Positions 14,526-22,707 of a stretch of 24,719 nt of DNA are shown here, in pieces. Under the pieces are notes generated by a model. It did no database searches, had not been told where the DNA came from, and was given only the letters and a program-made list of their open reading frames with translations. The translations under genes were made by a program, and so were the position numbers. This DNA is from an uncultured Clostridia bacterium. Its GTDB lineage: Bacteria > Bacillota > Clostridia > UBA1381. The stretch's first letter is position 1. Every line of letters starts with the position of its first letter. The stretch spans positions 1 through 24,719 of the forward strand of contig CAKSJF010000036.1 of assembly GCA_934462945.1 (NCBI GenBank), read 5' to 3'.

Positions 14526-16789
14526 ACTCCTGCTCCCTGCTCTAAGTGCCAGATATCCCGGTTATATTCCTCTATTGTCCGGTCGGAGGAGAAATAACCT
14601 GCATTTGCAATATTAATAAGCATTTTTTCTGCCCACTGATCCCGGTTTTCATAATCGGAAAGTGCCTGCTTTTTCGTTTTGATATAGTCCTCCAAATCCA
14701 ACAGGGTCATAAACCAGTCCTTTTTCAAAAGCTCCTGATATACACGTTCTAAATTTTCTTTGTGTCCAATCCGGAGCATTTCCGGTCCGACCAGAAAATC
14801 CAAAGCCTCCCGGACAAGTGCACTCTTTTCATAAACCGTCTTTGGGGTATATCCCTTTGTTTCATACAAGTGGATAACTTCCTCCGAGCGTTTTCCGAAA
14901 ATATAAATGTTTTCCTCCCCAACAAGGTCTGCAATTTCCACATTTGCGCCGTCCATTGTTCCCAATGTGACTGCACCGTTTAACATCATTTTCATATTTC
15001 CTGTCCCGCTCGCCTCTTTGGACGCAAGCGAAATCTGTTCGGAAAGATCGCATGCCGGAATCAAAAATTCTGCCTCAGTGACATTATAATTCTCCACCAT
15101 GTAAACCTGCAAATACTTGGAAACCTCTGCTTCCTCCGAAATCAGCTTCTGCATACACAGAATTGCATGAATAATATCCTTTGCAATCACATATGCCGGT
15201 GCAGCCTTTGCACCGAACAGACACACAATCGGACGTTTCGGCAGATTTCCTTTTTTGATCTCCTGATACTGATGAATCAGATAAAGTAAATTCATCTGCT
15301 GACGCTTATATTCATGCAGCCGCTTGATCTGAATATCGTAAACCGCGTCTTTCGGAATGATAATTCCCTGCTTTTCTAAAAGATGCTCCGACAGACGTTC
15401 CTTGTTGTGTTCTTTGATTGCCAGCAGCCTCTTTTTTGTGTCTCCATCATTCTTATAGTTTAATAGCTTTTTTAATTCCTGTGCATCCTGCAAAAATCCG
15501 TCTCCGATTTTTTTCCGGATCAGATCGGTCAATTCCGGATTGGTATGCAAGAGCCAGCGGCGGAATGTGATTCCGTTTGTTTTATTGGAAAAACGCTCCG
15601 GATAAATTTTATAAAAGGGCGCAAGCTCGCTATGCTCTAAAATTTCGGTATGCAAAGCGGCAACACCGTTCACGCTGAATCCGTAATGAATGTCAATCCG
15701 CGCCATATGCACCCGGTCGTCCTCATCAATAATCTGTACCGCCGGATCGGAATGTTTTTTCCGGACGCGTTCATCCAATTTCTGAATCACCGGCATTAAA
15801 TGCGGAACAACCTTTTCTAAATACTCGCTTGGCCATTTTTCCAGTGCCTCGGCTAAAATCGTGTGGTTGGTATATGCACACATGCTCCGGACAATCCGAA
15901 CCGCCTCATCAAAATCAAAGCCGCGCTCCAAAAGCTGATATACAAGCTCCGGAATAATCAGCGTGGGGTGTGTGTCGTTAATCTGAATCACCGCATAGTC
16001 GGCTAAATCGTGTAAATCTGAGCCTTTCTGCACTGCCTCTGCAAGAATCAACTGCGCCGCATTGCTCACCATAAAATACTGCTGATAAATCCGCAAAAGC
16101 CGTCCGTCCCCGTCACTGTCGTCCGGGTACAAAAACAGGGTCAGATTTTTTGCAATTGCCGTTTTGTCAAATGCAATCTCCTCTTTTACAACCGATTCAT
16201 CCACCGTCTTGACATCAAACAAATGCAGTCGGTTGCACTTTCCCTGATAGCCGGAAACATCTAAATTGTACATGACGGAATCCAGTGAAAAATCTCCGAA
16301 TTTTACCCGAAAGGACAGTCCGCTGTCGGTAAGCCAGTTTTGTTTCTCCATCCACGGATTTGGTTCTTCGGTCTGCAAGCCATCCCGGAACACCTGTTTA
16401 AAAAGTCCGAAATGATAGTTTAACCCCACACCGTCTCCGCAGAGTCCTAAGGTTGCAATCGAATCCAAAAAGCATGCCGCAAGCCGTCCCAGACCGCCGT
16501 TTCCCAAAGATGGTTCCGGTTCTTCCTCCTCCATCTGCGCCATGGAAAAACCGGCGCTTTTTAATTCCTCATCCACTTTTTGATAAATCCCTAAATTAAT
16601 CAGATTATTCGCCAATAATTTTCCGATCAGAAATTCTGCGGAAATATAGTAAAGCTTTTTCTTTGCCTGATAATAGCCGCGTTCCGAAAGCTGCTCTTTC
16701 ACAAAAGACAAAAGCGCTGTATAAACCTCATGCCGGCTGCATGCGGTAAGCTCTTTCTGATAATTTTTTTCAAAATATTCTAAAAACAT
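14522..16789 (-). CDS. Glycogen/maltodextrin phosphorylase (enzyme 2, maltodextrin operon)
   Basis: A 755-residue GT35 phosphorylase releasing glucose-1-phosphate from maltodextrins. It shows LGNGGLGRLAACFLDS, INDTHPTLIIPELV, KTNGITFRRWL, IQIKRLHEYKRQQMN and the PLP site EASGTGNMKMMLNGA with Lys near residue 600. It is about 70 residues shorter than the GlgP at 5159-7639, with shorter N-terminal and central segments. The ATG at 16789 (MFLEYFEKNY) is chosen because GGAGG lies 9-13 nt upstream; a start at 16816 would lie inside malQ. It begins 4 nt after the malQ stop, the malQ-malP pairing known from maltose systems, so a MalP role is inferred. Its stop overlaps the start of a truncated lipoprotein frame. 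Confidence 0.93.
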   Translation of the reverse strand: MFLEYFEKNYQKELTACSRHEVYTALLSFVKEQLSERGYYQAKKKLYYISAEFLIGKLLANNLINLGIYQKVDEELKSAGFSMAQMEEEEPEPSLGNGGLGRLAACFLDSIATLGLCGDGVGLNYHFGLFKQVFRDGLQTEEPNPWMEKQNWLTDSGLSFRVKFGDFSLDSVMYNLDVSGYQGKCNRLHLFDVKTVDESVVKEEIAFDKTAIAKNLTLFLYPDDSDGDGRLLRIYQQYFMVSNAAQLILAEAVQKGSDLHDLADYAVIQINDTHPTLIIPELVYQLLERGFDFDEAVRIVRSMCAYTNHTILAEALEKWPSEYLEKVVPHLMPVIQKLDERVRKKHSDPAVQIIDEDDRVHMARIDIHYGFSVNGVAALHTEILEHSELAPFYKIYPERFSNKTNGITFRRWLLHTNPELTDLIRKKIGDGFLQDAQELKKLLNYKNDGDTKKRLLAIKEHNKERLSEHLLEKQGIIIPKDAVYDIQIKRLHEYKRQQMNLLYLIHQYQEIKKGNLPKRPIVCLFGAKAAPAYVIAKDIIHAILCMQKLISEEAEVSKYLQVYMVENYNVTEAEFLIPACDLSEQISLASKEASGTGNMKMMLNGAVTLGTMDGANVEIADLVGEENIYIFGKRSEEVIHLYETKGYTPKTVYEKSALVREALDFLVGPEMLRIGHKENLERVYQELLKKDWFMTLLDLEDYIKTKKQALSDYENRDQWAEKMLINIANAGYFSSDRTIEEYNRDIWHLEQGAGV

Positions 16790-16793
16790 GTTC

Positions 16794-18266
16794 TCACTCC
16801 TCCCTGCATCGCCCATAAAGCTTGGTTAAATGGGCAATGGCTGCAATGACCTCCGGCGTCAGCCGCTCCGGATTCATCTGATACGTCCAGTTGTTTCCCA
16901 TCGTGGACGGTGTATTGATCCGGCTTTGTTCCCCTTCTTCCAGATAATCCTGCAAGGGGATGATACAGGTGTCTGCAACGCTTGCCATTGCCAGCCGGAT
17001 CATACCGCGGCAAAGATTCCAGTCTGCCGGCGGAATCCCCATGTATTCCTTGGCAAAGGCAATATCCTGTGCGCTTGCCTCGCCAGACCATCCGACCGTT
17101 GTGTTGTTATCATGCGTGCCGGTATAGACCACACAGTTTTTCGGATAATTGTGCGGCAGATAGTCACTTTCCTCCCGTGCGTCAAACGCAAATTGCAGCA
17201 CCTTCATCCCCGGAAATCCGGTAGAATCCCGGAGCGATAACACGCTTTCGGTCAAAAACCCTAAATCCTCTGCAATAATAGAAAGCCTGGGGCATGCCGT
17301 CTCTAATGCTAAAAACAGCTCCATTCCCGGACCTTTCTCCCAACTGCCGATCTCGGCGGTATTCCTGGGAGAAGGAATAGAATAGTACTCGTCAAAGCCG
17401 CGGAAATGGTCAATCCGCACCGTATCAACCAAGCGGCAGCAATGCCGGATTCGTTTAATCCACCAGGCATAGCCGGTTTTTTTATGATACTCCCAATCGT
17501 AAAGCGGATTGCCCCAAAGCTGACCGGTTTCGGAAAATGCGTCCGGCGGACAGCCGGCAACCGCTTTCGGATTCAAATTTTCATCCAGCTGGAAAAGCTC
17601 CGGAGAAATCCAGGTATCCGCACTGTCGTATGCAACATAGATAGGCAGATCACCGATAATTTCAATCCCCTTGTCGTTGGCATATTCCTTTAGCTTTTTC
17701 CACTGCTGATAAAACAGATACTGCATAAATTTCTGAAACAGAATTTCCTCCGAAAGCTGACTGCAAAGCTCGGAAAATTCCGGTTCCTGCCGTTTCCGGA
17801 TTGTCTCCGGCCATGCGGAAAGCGATATTCCGCCAAAATGCTCCTTGATGGCTGCAAACTGTGCATAACCGTCCAGCCAGTCGTTTTCCGCAGCCATAAA
17901 GCTTAAAAAGGATTGACTTTCCTTTGAAAAACGTTCATATGCCTTTTTTAAAATCAGAAAACGCGTCTGATATAAATATTCATAATCAATCCCCTGCATT
18001 TCTGCCGGGCGGCATTCCTCCTCCGTCAGTAAACCGTCCTCCTGCAAAAGCTCCAAATCAATCAGATACGGATTTCCGGCAAAGCTGGAAAAGCTCTGGT
18101 AAGGGGAATCTCCGTATCCGGTCGGACCCAGCGGAAGAATCTGCCACAGTCTCTGCCGTGCCTCCTTTAGCTGATCTACAAACCGATACCCAGCCTTGCC
18201 GAATCCGCCGATTCCGTATTTTGACGGAATGCTGAAAACCGGCAGTAATATTCCGCTTTTTCGCAT
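16794..18266 (-). CDS. malQ: 4-alpha-glucanotransferase (amylomaltase)
   Basis: A 490-residue GH77 enzyme that disproportionates maltodextrins, producing glucose and longer chains for phosphorylase. Catalytic signatures are RIDHFRGF with nucleophile Asp286, IAEDLGFL with acid/base Glu333, and YTGTHDNNTTVGW with Asp386. The N-terminus RKSGILLPVFSIPSKYGIGGFG is characteristic of the family. Length matches the bacterial amylomaltase of about 500 residues. The ATG at 18266 follows TAGGAG; an in-frame start at 18293 overlaps the permease gene and is rejected. It is 10 nt from the upstream permease stop and 4 nt from the downstream phosphorylase, a tight operon. Confidence 0.96.
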   Translation of the reverse strand: MRKSGILLPVFSIPSKYGIGGFGKAGYRFVDQLKEARQRLWQILPLGPTGYGDSPYQSFSSFAGNPYLIDLELLQEDGLLTEEECRPAEMQGIDYEYLYQTRFLILKKAYERFSKESQSFLSFMAAENDWLDGYAQFAAIKEHFGGISLSAWPETIRKRQEPEFSELCSQLSEEILFQKFMQYLFYQQWKKLKEYANDKGIEIIGDLPIYVAYDSADTWISPELFQLDENLNPKAVAGCPPDAFSETGQLWGNPLYDWEYHKKTGYAWWIKRIRHCCRLVDTVRIDHFRGFDEYYSIPSPRNTAEIGSWEKGPGMELFLALETACPRLSIIAEDLGFLTESVLSLRDSTGFPGMKVLQFAFDAREESDYLPHNYPKNCVVYTGTHDNNTTVGWSGEASAQDIAFAKEYMGIPPADWNLCRGMIRLAMASVADTCIIPLQDYLEEGEQSRINTPSTMGNNWTYQMNPERLTPEVIAAIAHLTKLYGRCREE

Positions 18267-18276
18267 GCTCTCACTC

Positions 18277-19110
18277 CTAACCCTTAACCGCACCAGCGGC
18301 TACTCCTTCAATAATATATTTCTGCGATAACAAATAAAATACGATAATCGGAATAATTGCCAAAACCAGCGCCGCCATCATCGCTCCCATATCAATCGAA
18401 CCGTAGCCGCCGCGCAGATATTGAATCGCAATCGGAATCGTTTTGTAGTCCGAGCCGATGACAAGATACGGCAGGAGATAGTCGTTCCATATCCACATCG
18501 TGTTCAGGATCGCAACGGTGATCGCGGTTGGCTTTAAAATCGGAAAGATGATCTGAAAAAACGTCACTGTAGGGGTACAGCCGTCAATCATCGCCGCCTC
18601 CTCCAAATCCTTTGGTACAGCCTTTACAAATCCGCAGAACAGAAAGACCGAAAGTCCTGCGCCGAATCCTAAATAAATCAGAATGATTCCGACCGGATTA
18701 TCAAGCCTTAAGGCATTTGCAACCTTTGTCATTGTAAACATTACCATTTGGAACGGCACAATCATAGCCGATACAAAGAAATAGTAAAGACCGCGCGTGA
18801 ACCAGTTCTGCACACGCGTGATATACCATGCCGCCATCGACGTACACAAAACAATCAGTCCAACCGAGAAAACCGTGATAAAAAAGGAATAGAAAGCTGC
18901 GGAGAAAAACGAGGTTTTCTCAATGCCGCGCACATAGTTTGAAAATCCCACAAACGTTTCCCGGTTCGGGAGTGCGAATGGCTGATCGTTAATATAAAAC
19001 TGCCCCTTAAACGAGTTCATCAGCACCAATAAAATCGGAAAAATGAACACCGCGGCAACGATAACCAGCACAATCAGCAGTATCGTATTATTTTTTTGTT
19101 CTTCTTGCAT
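18277..19110 (-). CDS. Carbohydrate ABC transporter permease, MalG type
   Basis: A 277-residue inner-membrane permease with six predicted helices. The first (8-32) follows a charged N-terminus. The cytoplasmic EAA loop is LEEAAMIDGCTPTVTFFQIIFP (169-190), which contacts the ATPase. The layout is that of MalG-type CUT1 permeases for oligosaccharides. The ATG at 19110 comes one base after the stop of the MalF-type partner and has AAAGGAG upstream within that gene's end. Neighbouring malQ and phosphorylase genes point to maltodextrin as cargo. Confidence 0.93.
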   Translation of the reverse strand: MQEEQKNNTILLIVLVIVAAVFIFPILLVLMNSFKGQFYINDQPFALPNRETFVGFSNYVRGIEKTSFFSAAFYSFFITVFSVGLIVLCTSMAAWYITRVQNWFTRGLYYFFVSAMIVPFQMVMFTMTKVANALRLDNPVGIILIYLGFGAGLSVFLFCGFVKAVPKDLEEAAMIDGCTPTVTFFQIIFPILKPTAITVAILNTMWIWNDYLLPYLVIGSDYKTIPIAIQYLRGGYGSIDMGAMMAALVLAIIPIIVFYLLSQKYIIEGVAAGAVKG

Positions 19111-19111
19111 A

Positions 19112-19951
19112 CTATTCCAGCTCCTTTCGCCTTGTGAAATAAAGCTGTGTGATGCCGATTACAAACAGGATCACCGTAAAAATAACCGCCTTTGCCTGTC
19201 CGATTCCCTCTGCACCGACCGTTCCGTAAAATGTGTTATAAATATCTAAAGCCAGCATCTGCGTCTGTTTTGCCGGTGCGCCGTTGGTTAAGGCAAGGTT
19301 TTGGTCGAACAGCTTAAAGGAATTGGAAAGCGTTAAAAACAGGCAGATCGTGACGGATGGCATCACAAGCGGCAGCGTGATATGCCGGAGAATCTGAAAC
19401 CCCGTTGCGCTGTCGATTTTTGCCGCTTCGTAAAGCTCCGGCGGAATGTTCTGAATACCGGCAATATAAATGACCATCATGTATCCGATCATCTGCCAAT
19501 TCATCAATCCCACTAACCCCCAAAAGCCGTAGGCTGCGTCATACGTGAGCGTCACACCGAAACGGAGCAGAAGTCCGTTGATAATCAGCATGCCGATATA
19601 ACCCAACACAATTCCGCCGATCAGATTCGGCATAAAGAAAATGGTCCGGAATACATTCTGACCGCGCACCTTCTGCGTGAGCGCAAGCGCCAACAAAAAT
19701 GCAAAGAGGTTCACGCTCACCATGGACACAACCGTAAATTTGACTGTGAACCAAAGCGCATTTAGGAAATCCTGGTTGCGAAAGGCAAGTCCGTAATTTT
19801 TCACCCCGACAAATACCGCGTCTGTCACCGTGGTGAAGTCCGTAAAGGAAAGGTAAATCCCCATCAGAAACGGAACAAAGAACACCACTAAAAATGCAAG
19901 CAGCGTCGGGAGCAAAAAAAGCGGATAGTATCTTTTTAATAGTTTACTCAT
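19112..19951 (-). CDS. Carbohydrate ABC transporter permease, MalF type
   Basis: A 279-residue permease of the MalF/UgpA type with about six helices. It starts MSKLLKRYYPLFLLPTLLAF and has the EAA loop ELYEAAKIDSATGFQILRHI (172-191). The ATG at 19951 follows AAGGAG at 6-nt spacing; the earlier in-frame codon at 19975 is rejected because the ribosome-binding site lies downstream of it. It pairs with the MalG-type permease to form the membrane channel. It follows the binding-protein gene by 37 nt. Confidence 0.93.
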   Translation of the reverse strand: MSKLLKRYYPLFLLPTLLAFLVVFFVPFLMGIYLSFTDFTTVTDAVFVGVKNYGLAFRNQDFLNALWFTVKFTVVSMVSVNLFAFLLALALTQKVRGQNVFRTIFFMPNLIGGIVLGYIGMLIINGLLLRFGVTLTYDAAYGFWGLVGLMNWQMIGYMMVIYIAGIQNIPPELYEAAKIDSATGFQILRHITLPLVMPSVTICLFLTLSNSFKLFDQNLALTNGAPAKQTQMLALDIYNTFYGTVGAEGIGQAKAVIFTVILFVIGITQLYFTRRKELE

Positions 19952-19988
19952 AATTTGCTCCTTTGTCAAGTACATCCGGAAAATTTCG

Positions 19989-21326
19989 TCAGGATTTCTG
20001 ATCCTGCCATGCCGTTTTCACCACATTGACGACATAATCCCAATCCTGTGTTCCCTGTGCATATTGCAGGAGCGCGTCTCCGAACATGTTTTTGAAATCC
20101 TCACTCGGAAATCCTGCAAACGTCCATTCAATATTCTTTTTGTCAGAATTTAAATAGCGCGAAACCTCCCGGCTCAGAGGGTCAACCGGGCGCTGATCCT
20201 CGGAAAAAGTGTCGAACGGAGCATTAAAGCCTAACTTCTTGCTGACATAATCCTTTCCTGTTTCAGACGTAAAGAGCCATTCCAGAAAATCAATGCCTGC
20301 CTGCTGCATTTCGGGCGAAAGCTTTTTGTTAATTGCAAAATAGTTTTCTGTCCCCACGCAAAGTCCCTGTGTTTCCTCATCGGCAAAATCTGCATAGATC
20401 GGCAGGAGCTTTACATTTTCCTCGGCAATCTTGTTTCCGCTCACATCCGCAATCTGCGACCATGCCCAGTCTCCGTTCTGCACCATCGCGCACCGCTCCA
20501 GGGCAAAATCCGCCATAGAATCTGCCACCGATTTTGTACCTAATAATTTCGGATCGCAGACAGAATTTTGAATATACAGATCGAATACCTTTTTGTAATT
20601 CTGGTTATAAGAGAATTGAACGCTTTTTGCGTCTAATGCGGTTAAAACCGTGTTTTCGTCCGGCTTTTCCTCTTTAAATTCATGATAGAACGGGATATTT
20701 GCAAGGTGCGTCTGCCATCTCCACTGCTCGCCGGAGCCAAGAGAGGTCGCCGCAAATGCGCCCTGGATTCCTAACTCGTCCTTTTTTTTCTGCATATCCT
20801 CAGCAAGAGATTTCAGCTTTGCAAAGCTGTCGATCTCGTCCATGGATTTAAAGTTGGTTTCCTTTGAATCCAGCGCAAAATATTTCTTCATCAGTGCGTC
20901 ATTATAAATAATGCCATAGCCCTCCACAGCATAAGGAATCCCGTAAACACCGTCTCCGGAGATGATCGCTAAGGATTTGTCGTTTAAATGCTCATAGAGC
21001 GCAGTATCCTTTAGATCGGCGCAATAGTCCTTCCAGGCAGAATATCCGACAGGGCCGTTGACCTGAAAAATCACCGGCGCGTCCTTTTTTGCAACCTCGG
21101 ATTTTAAGGTCTGCTCATAAGTTCCGCTCGCCGCAGTCACAATCTTAACCCTGACTCCGGTTTCCTTTTCGTACTCCTTTGCAACCTCCTTGTAGGTGTC
21201 TGCCGCCTCCGGCTTGAAATTCAGATAGTATATTTCTTTCACTTCGCCGCTGTTCTCTTTGTTTCCGCATGCCGACGGAAAAATCAGCGCAGAAATCAAC
21301 ACGGCAAGAATCGTTTTTTCTTTCAA
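19989..21326 (-). CDS. Sugar-binding lipoprotein of the ABC transporter
   Basis: A 445-residue extracellular solute-binding protein (cluster of MalE-like CUT1 receptors). The lipoprotein signal is residues 1-19 with Cys20 in the sequence PSAC; the -3 Pro is unusual for a lipobox. The mature part shows typical family elements: YLNFKPEAADTYKEVAKEYE, ETGVRVKIVTA, GIPYAVEGYGIIYNDAL (hinge strand), NGDWAWSQI, and FLEWLFTSETGKDYV near the C-terminus. The start is a TTG at 21326, chosen because AAGGAG lies 8 nt upstream. First gene of the maltodextrin operon. Repeat copy 1 begins 75 bp upstream and no clear promoter could be seen in the gap. Confidence 0.92.
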   Translation of the reverse strand: MKEKTILAVLISALIFPSACGNKENSGEVKEIYYLNFKPEAADTYKEVAKEYEKETGVRVKIVTAASGTYEQTLKSEVAKKDAPVIFQVNGPVGYSAWKDYCADLKDTALYEHLNDKSLAIISGDGVYGIPYAVEGYGIIYNDALMKKYFALDSKETNFKSMDEIDSFAKLKSLAEDMQKKKDELGIQGAFAATSLGSGEQWRWQTHLANIPFYHEFKEEKPDENTVLTALDAKSVQFSYNQNYKKVFDLYIQNSVCDPKLLGTKSVADSMADFALERCAMVQNGDWAWSQIADVSGNKIAEENVKLLPIYADFADEETQGLCVGTENYFAINKKLSPEMQQAGIDFLEWLFTSETGKDYVSKKLGFNAPFDTFSEDQRPVDPLSREVSRYLNSDKKNIEWTFAGFPSEDFKNMFGDALLQYAQGTQDWDYVVNVVKTAWQDQKS

Positions 21327-21401
21327 AGCAATTCACTCCTTAAATTCAATAATCTAATGTTAGTATGAGCAGTTTTGGTCGGTTTATGTATGCAGAATGG
21401 A

Positions 21402-21616
21402 ACAATCCCTCAGTCACTTCGTGACAGTTTCTCGCTGCGGCTCGGTCACAGCGCGGTTCGCTACCCTTTGCTCAAGGGAGCCGTATAGTATGCGCAAGAC
21501 GAAAGTGTTTTGGGTGAAATATATATTGATGTCAGCCAATCTCATAAAGCATTTGCACTTACCAAAGGCTCCTTTGAGTAAAGGGAGCTGTCGGCGTAAG
21601 CCGACTGAGGGATTGT
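21402..21616 (+). repeat. Inverted-repeat element, copy 1 (full, 215 bp)
   Basis: Starts ACAATCCCTCAGTCACTTCG and ends CGACTGAGGGATTGT, so its ends are inverted repeats. The internal segment (about 21480-21570) is nearly identical to the reverse complement of copy 3. The left arm carries an extra GC-rich module (about 21428-21464) also present in copy 2. It codes for no credible protein. It looks like a non-autonomous miniature element; no transposase is present. Confidence 0.85.
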
Positions 21617-21628
21617 CCTCCAAAATTG

Positions 21629-21668
21629 AAAAAGGAGATGCCTTAATTTTTTGGGGCATCTCCTTTTT
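21629..21668 (-). terminator. Terminator of the M23 peptidase gene
   Basis: A 14-bp perfect stem (21629-21642 with 21655-21668) has a 12-nt loop and T5 at the minus-strand end. It lies 9 nt past the stop codon, between the gene and repeat copy 1. Confidence 0.85.
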
Positions 21669-21677
21669 GGGGGATCG

Positions 21678-22373
21678 TTATTTCATATATTCCATTGGGT
21701 CTGTGCGTTGATTTTCCCGGATCACCTCAAAATGCAAATGCGGTTCACTGGTAAGATCTGAAAGGGCAGACGAGGAAACCTTTCCGATCTCGTCTCCTGC
21801 CTTGACATTCTTTCCTGCAAGCTCTGCCGGAACTTCTGCCAAATTTGCGTAAACCGTTTGAAATCCGTTTCCATGATCCACTAAAACGCTGTTTCCCATG
21901 CTGTCGGCATAAACCTTCTCCACAACGCCGTCCGCACATACGCGAACGCTTTCGCCGTCCTTTGCGGCAAGGTCAATTCCGTTATGCGTGCGCCAATCTC
22001 CGGACGCTTCATGAAATACCAGCTGATCCCCGGAAAATTTTCCGATCACCTTTCCGGCAACCGGAGCGTCTGCCTTAAATGCCGGATCGTTTCCAAACAG
22101 CTTTAAGGAAACAGGCTCGGCATCCTCCTCTTTCGGTGCGGCAGCTCTGACCACAGGCTTTTTCACAGCAGCCGAAGCGTCTGTCTTTTCCGGCTTCGCA
22201 CTGGGAAGCTCCCCAACCTTTAATAAGGTTTTTTCGGTTGAATCCTGCGGCACTGCATCCTTTTTCGTTGCAGTTTTGTTTACATAGCCGACAATTGCAA
22301 TCACCAATACACAGCAACATACGGCTATGTAAAAGCCGACATTTTTACGCGCGTCACTTTTTGTTCGTTTCAT
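21678..22373 (-). CDS. Membrane-anchored M23 peptidase, SpoIIQ-like
   Basis: A 231-residue protein with a short cytoplasmic N-terminus, one membrane helix (12-31), a linker rich in Ala/Lys/Pro, and a LytM/M23 domain from about 102. All zinc residues are kept: His130 and Asp134 in THNGIDLAA, and the HLH motif 212-214 in EPHLHFEV; His167 in VDHGNG is also conserved. The WRTHNGID wording and the size resemble clostridial SpoIIQ, which faces the forespore membrane and, with SpoIIIAH, links mother cell and forespore during engulfment. A sigma-F-like promoter upstream supports this. It could instead be another M23 cell-wall endopeptidase. The ATG at 22373 follows AGGAGGG. It has its own terminator and is monocistronic. 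Confidence 0.85.
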   Translation of the reverse strand: MKRTKSDARKNVGFYIAVCCCVLVIAIVGYVNKTATKKDAVPQDSTEKTLLKVGELPSAKPEKTDASAAVKKPVVRAAAPKEEDAEPVSLKLFGNDPAFKADAPVAGKVIGKFSGDQLVFHEASGDWRTHNGIDLAAKDGESVRVCADGVVEKVYADSMGNSVLVDHGNGFQTVYANLAEVPAELAGKNVKAGDEIGKVSSSALSDLTSEPHLHFEVIRENQRTDPMEYMK

Positions 22374-22405
22374 CGCATTTCCCTCCTGAATTTGTTTTGT
22401 GTTTT

Positions 22406-22434
22406 TATCTTTTCCGATTCCGGCAGAAATATAC
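22406..22434 (-). promoter_or_regulatory. Sigma-F/G-like forespore promoter of the M23 gene
   Basis: On the minus strand: GTATA (22430-22434), 14-nt spacer, GGAAAAGATA (22406-22415). This fits the forespore sigma-F type (G-Y-A-T-A, about 15 nt, GG-n2-A-n-A-n-T-A) with one mismatch in the -10. The -10 is 32 nt from the ATG, leaving a short leader with an AGGAGGG site. No sigma-A promoter is evident nearby. Confidence 0.5.
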
Positions 22435-22514
22435 GCGAAAAATACAAAAGGATAGTTTTTTCAAACAATCTGATCTATTTTTTATTTTGAAAATCATTTA
22501 AAATAAAAAAGTAT

Positions 22515-22532
22515 TTTATTGATGTCAATAAA
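22515..22532. promoter_or_regulatory. 18-bp AT-rich dyad upstream of the DMT transporter gene
   Basis: TTTATTGA and TCAATAAA are perfect inverted halves separated by TG. It lies between the divergent M23 and transporter promoter regions and just before repeat copy 2. It may be an operator, but AT-rich dyads arise by chance. No convincing -35/-10 pair was found next to it. Confidence 0.3.
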
Positions 22533-22543
22533 TAATATAGAAA

Positions 22544-22683
22544 ATTTGCACATACTAAAGGCTCCCTTGAGCAAAGGGTAGCGAATCGGCAACGCGGTAA
22601 TGAATGACCGTCCGGGGGACGGTCAGAACCGCGCTGTGACCGAGCCGCAGCGAGAAACTGTCACGAAGTGACTGAGGGATTGT
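22544..22683 (+). repeat. Inverted-repeat element, copy 2 (one end only, about 140 bp)
   Basis: Matches the right part of copy 1, starting in its internal segment (ATTTGCAC...AAAGGCTCCC) and ending TGACTGAGGGATTGT. The left arm and most of the interior are missing. Its arm holds the GC-rich module of copy 1 in reverse complement plus a 43-nt insert (about 22586-22628) with the hairpin GACCGTCC/GGACGGTC. It ends 24 bp before the DMT transporter start codon. Confidence 0.8.
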
Positions 22684-22707
22684 TCCCTGCAAAGAAGGAG
22701 ATTCACC

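Noticed and set aside
21397..21711. Plus-strand frame through repeat copy 1
   Set aside because: It is made of the non-coding repeat and a terminator, and its start overlaps the element end. The same peptide pattern appears in the frame through copy 3, as expected for a repeat and not a gene.
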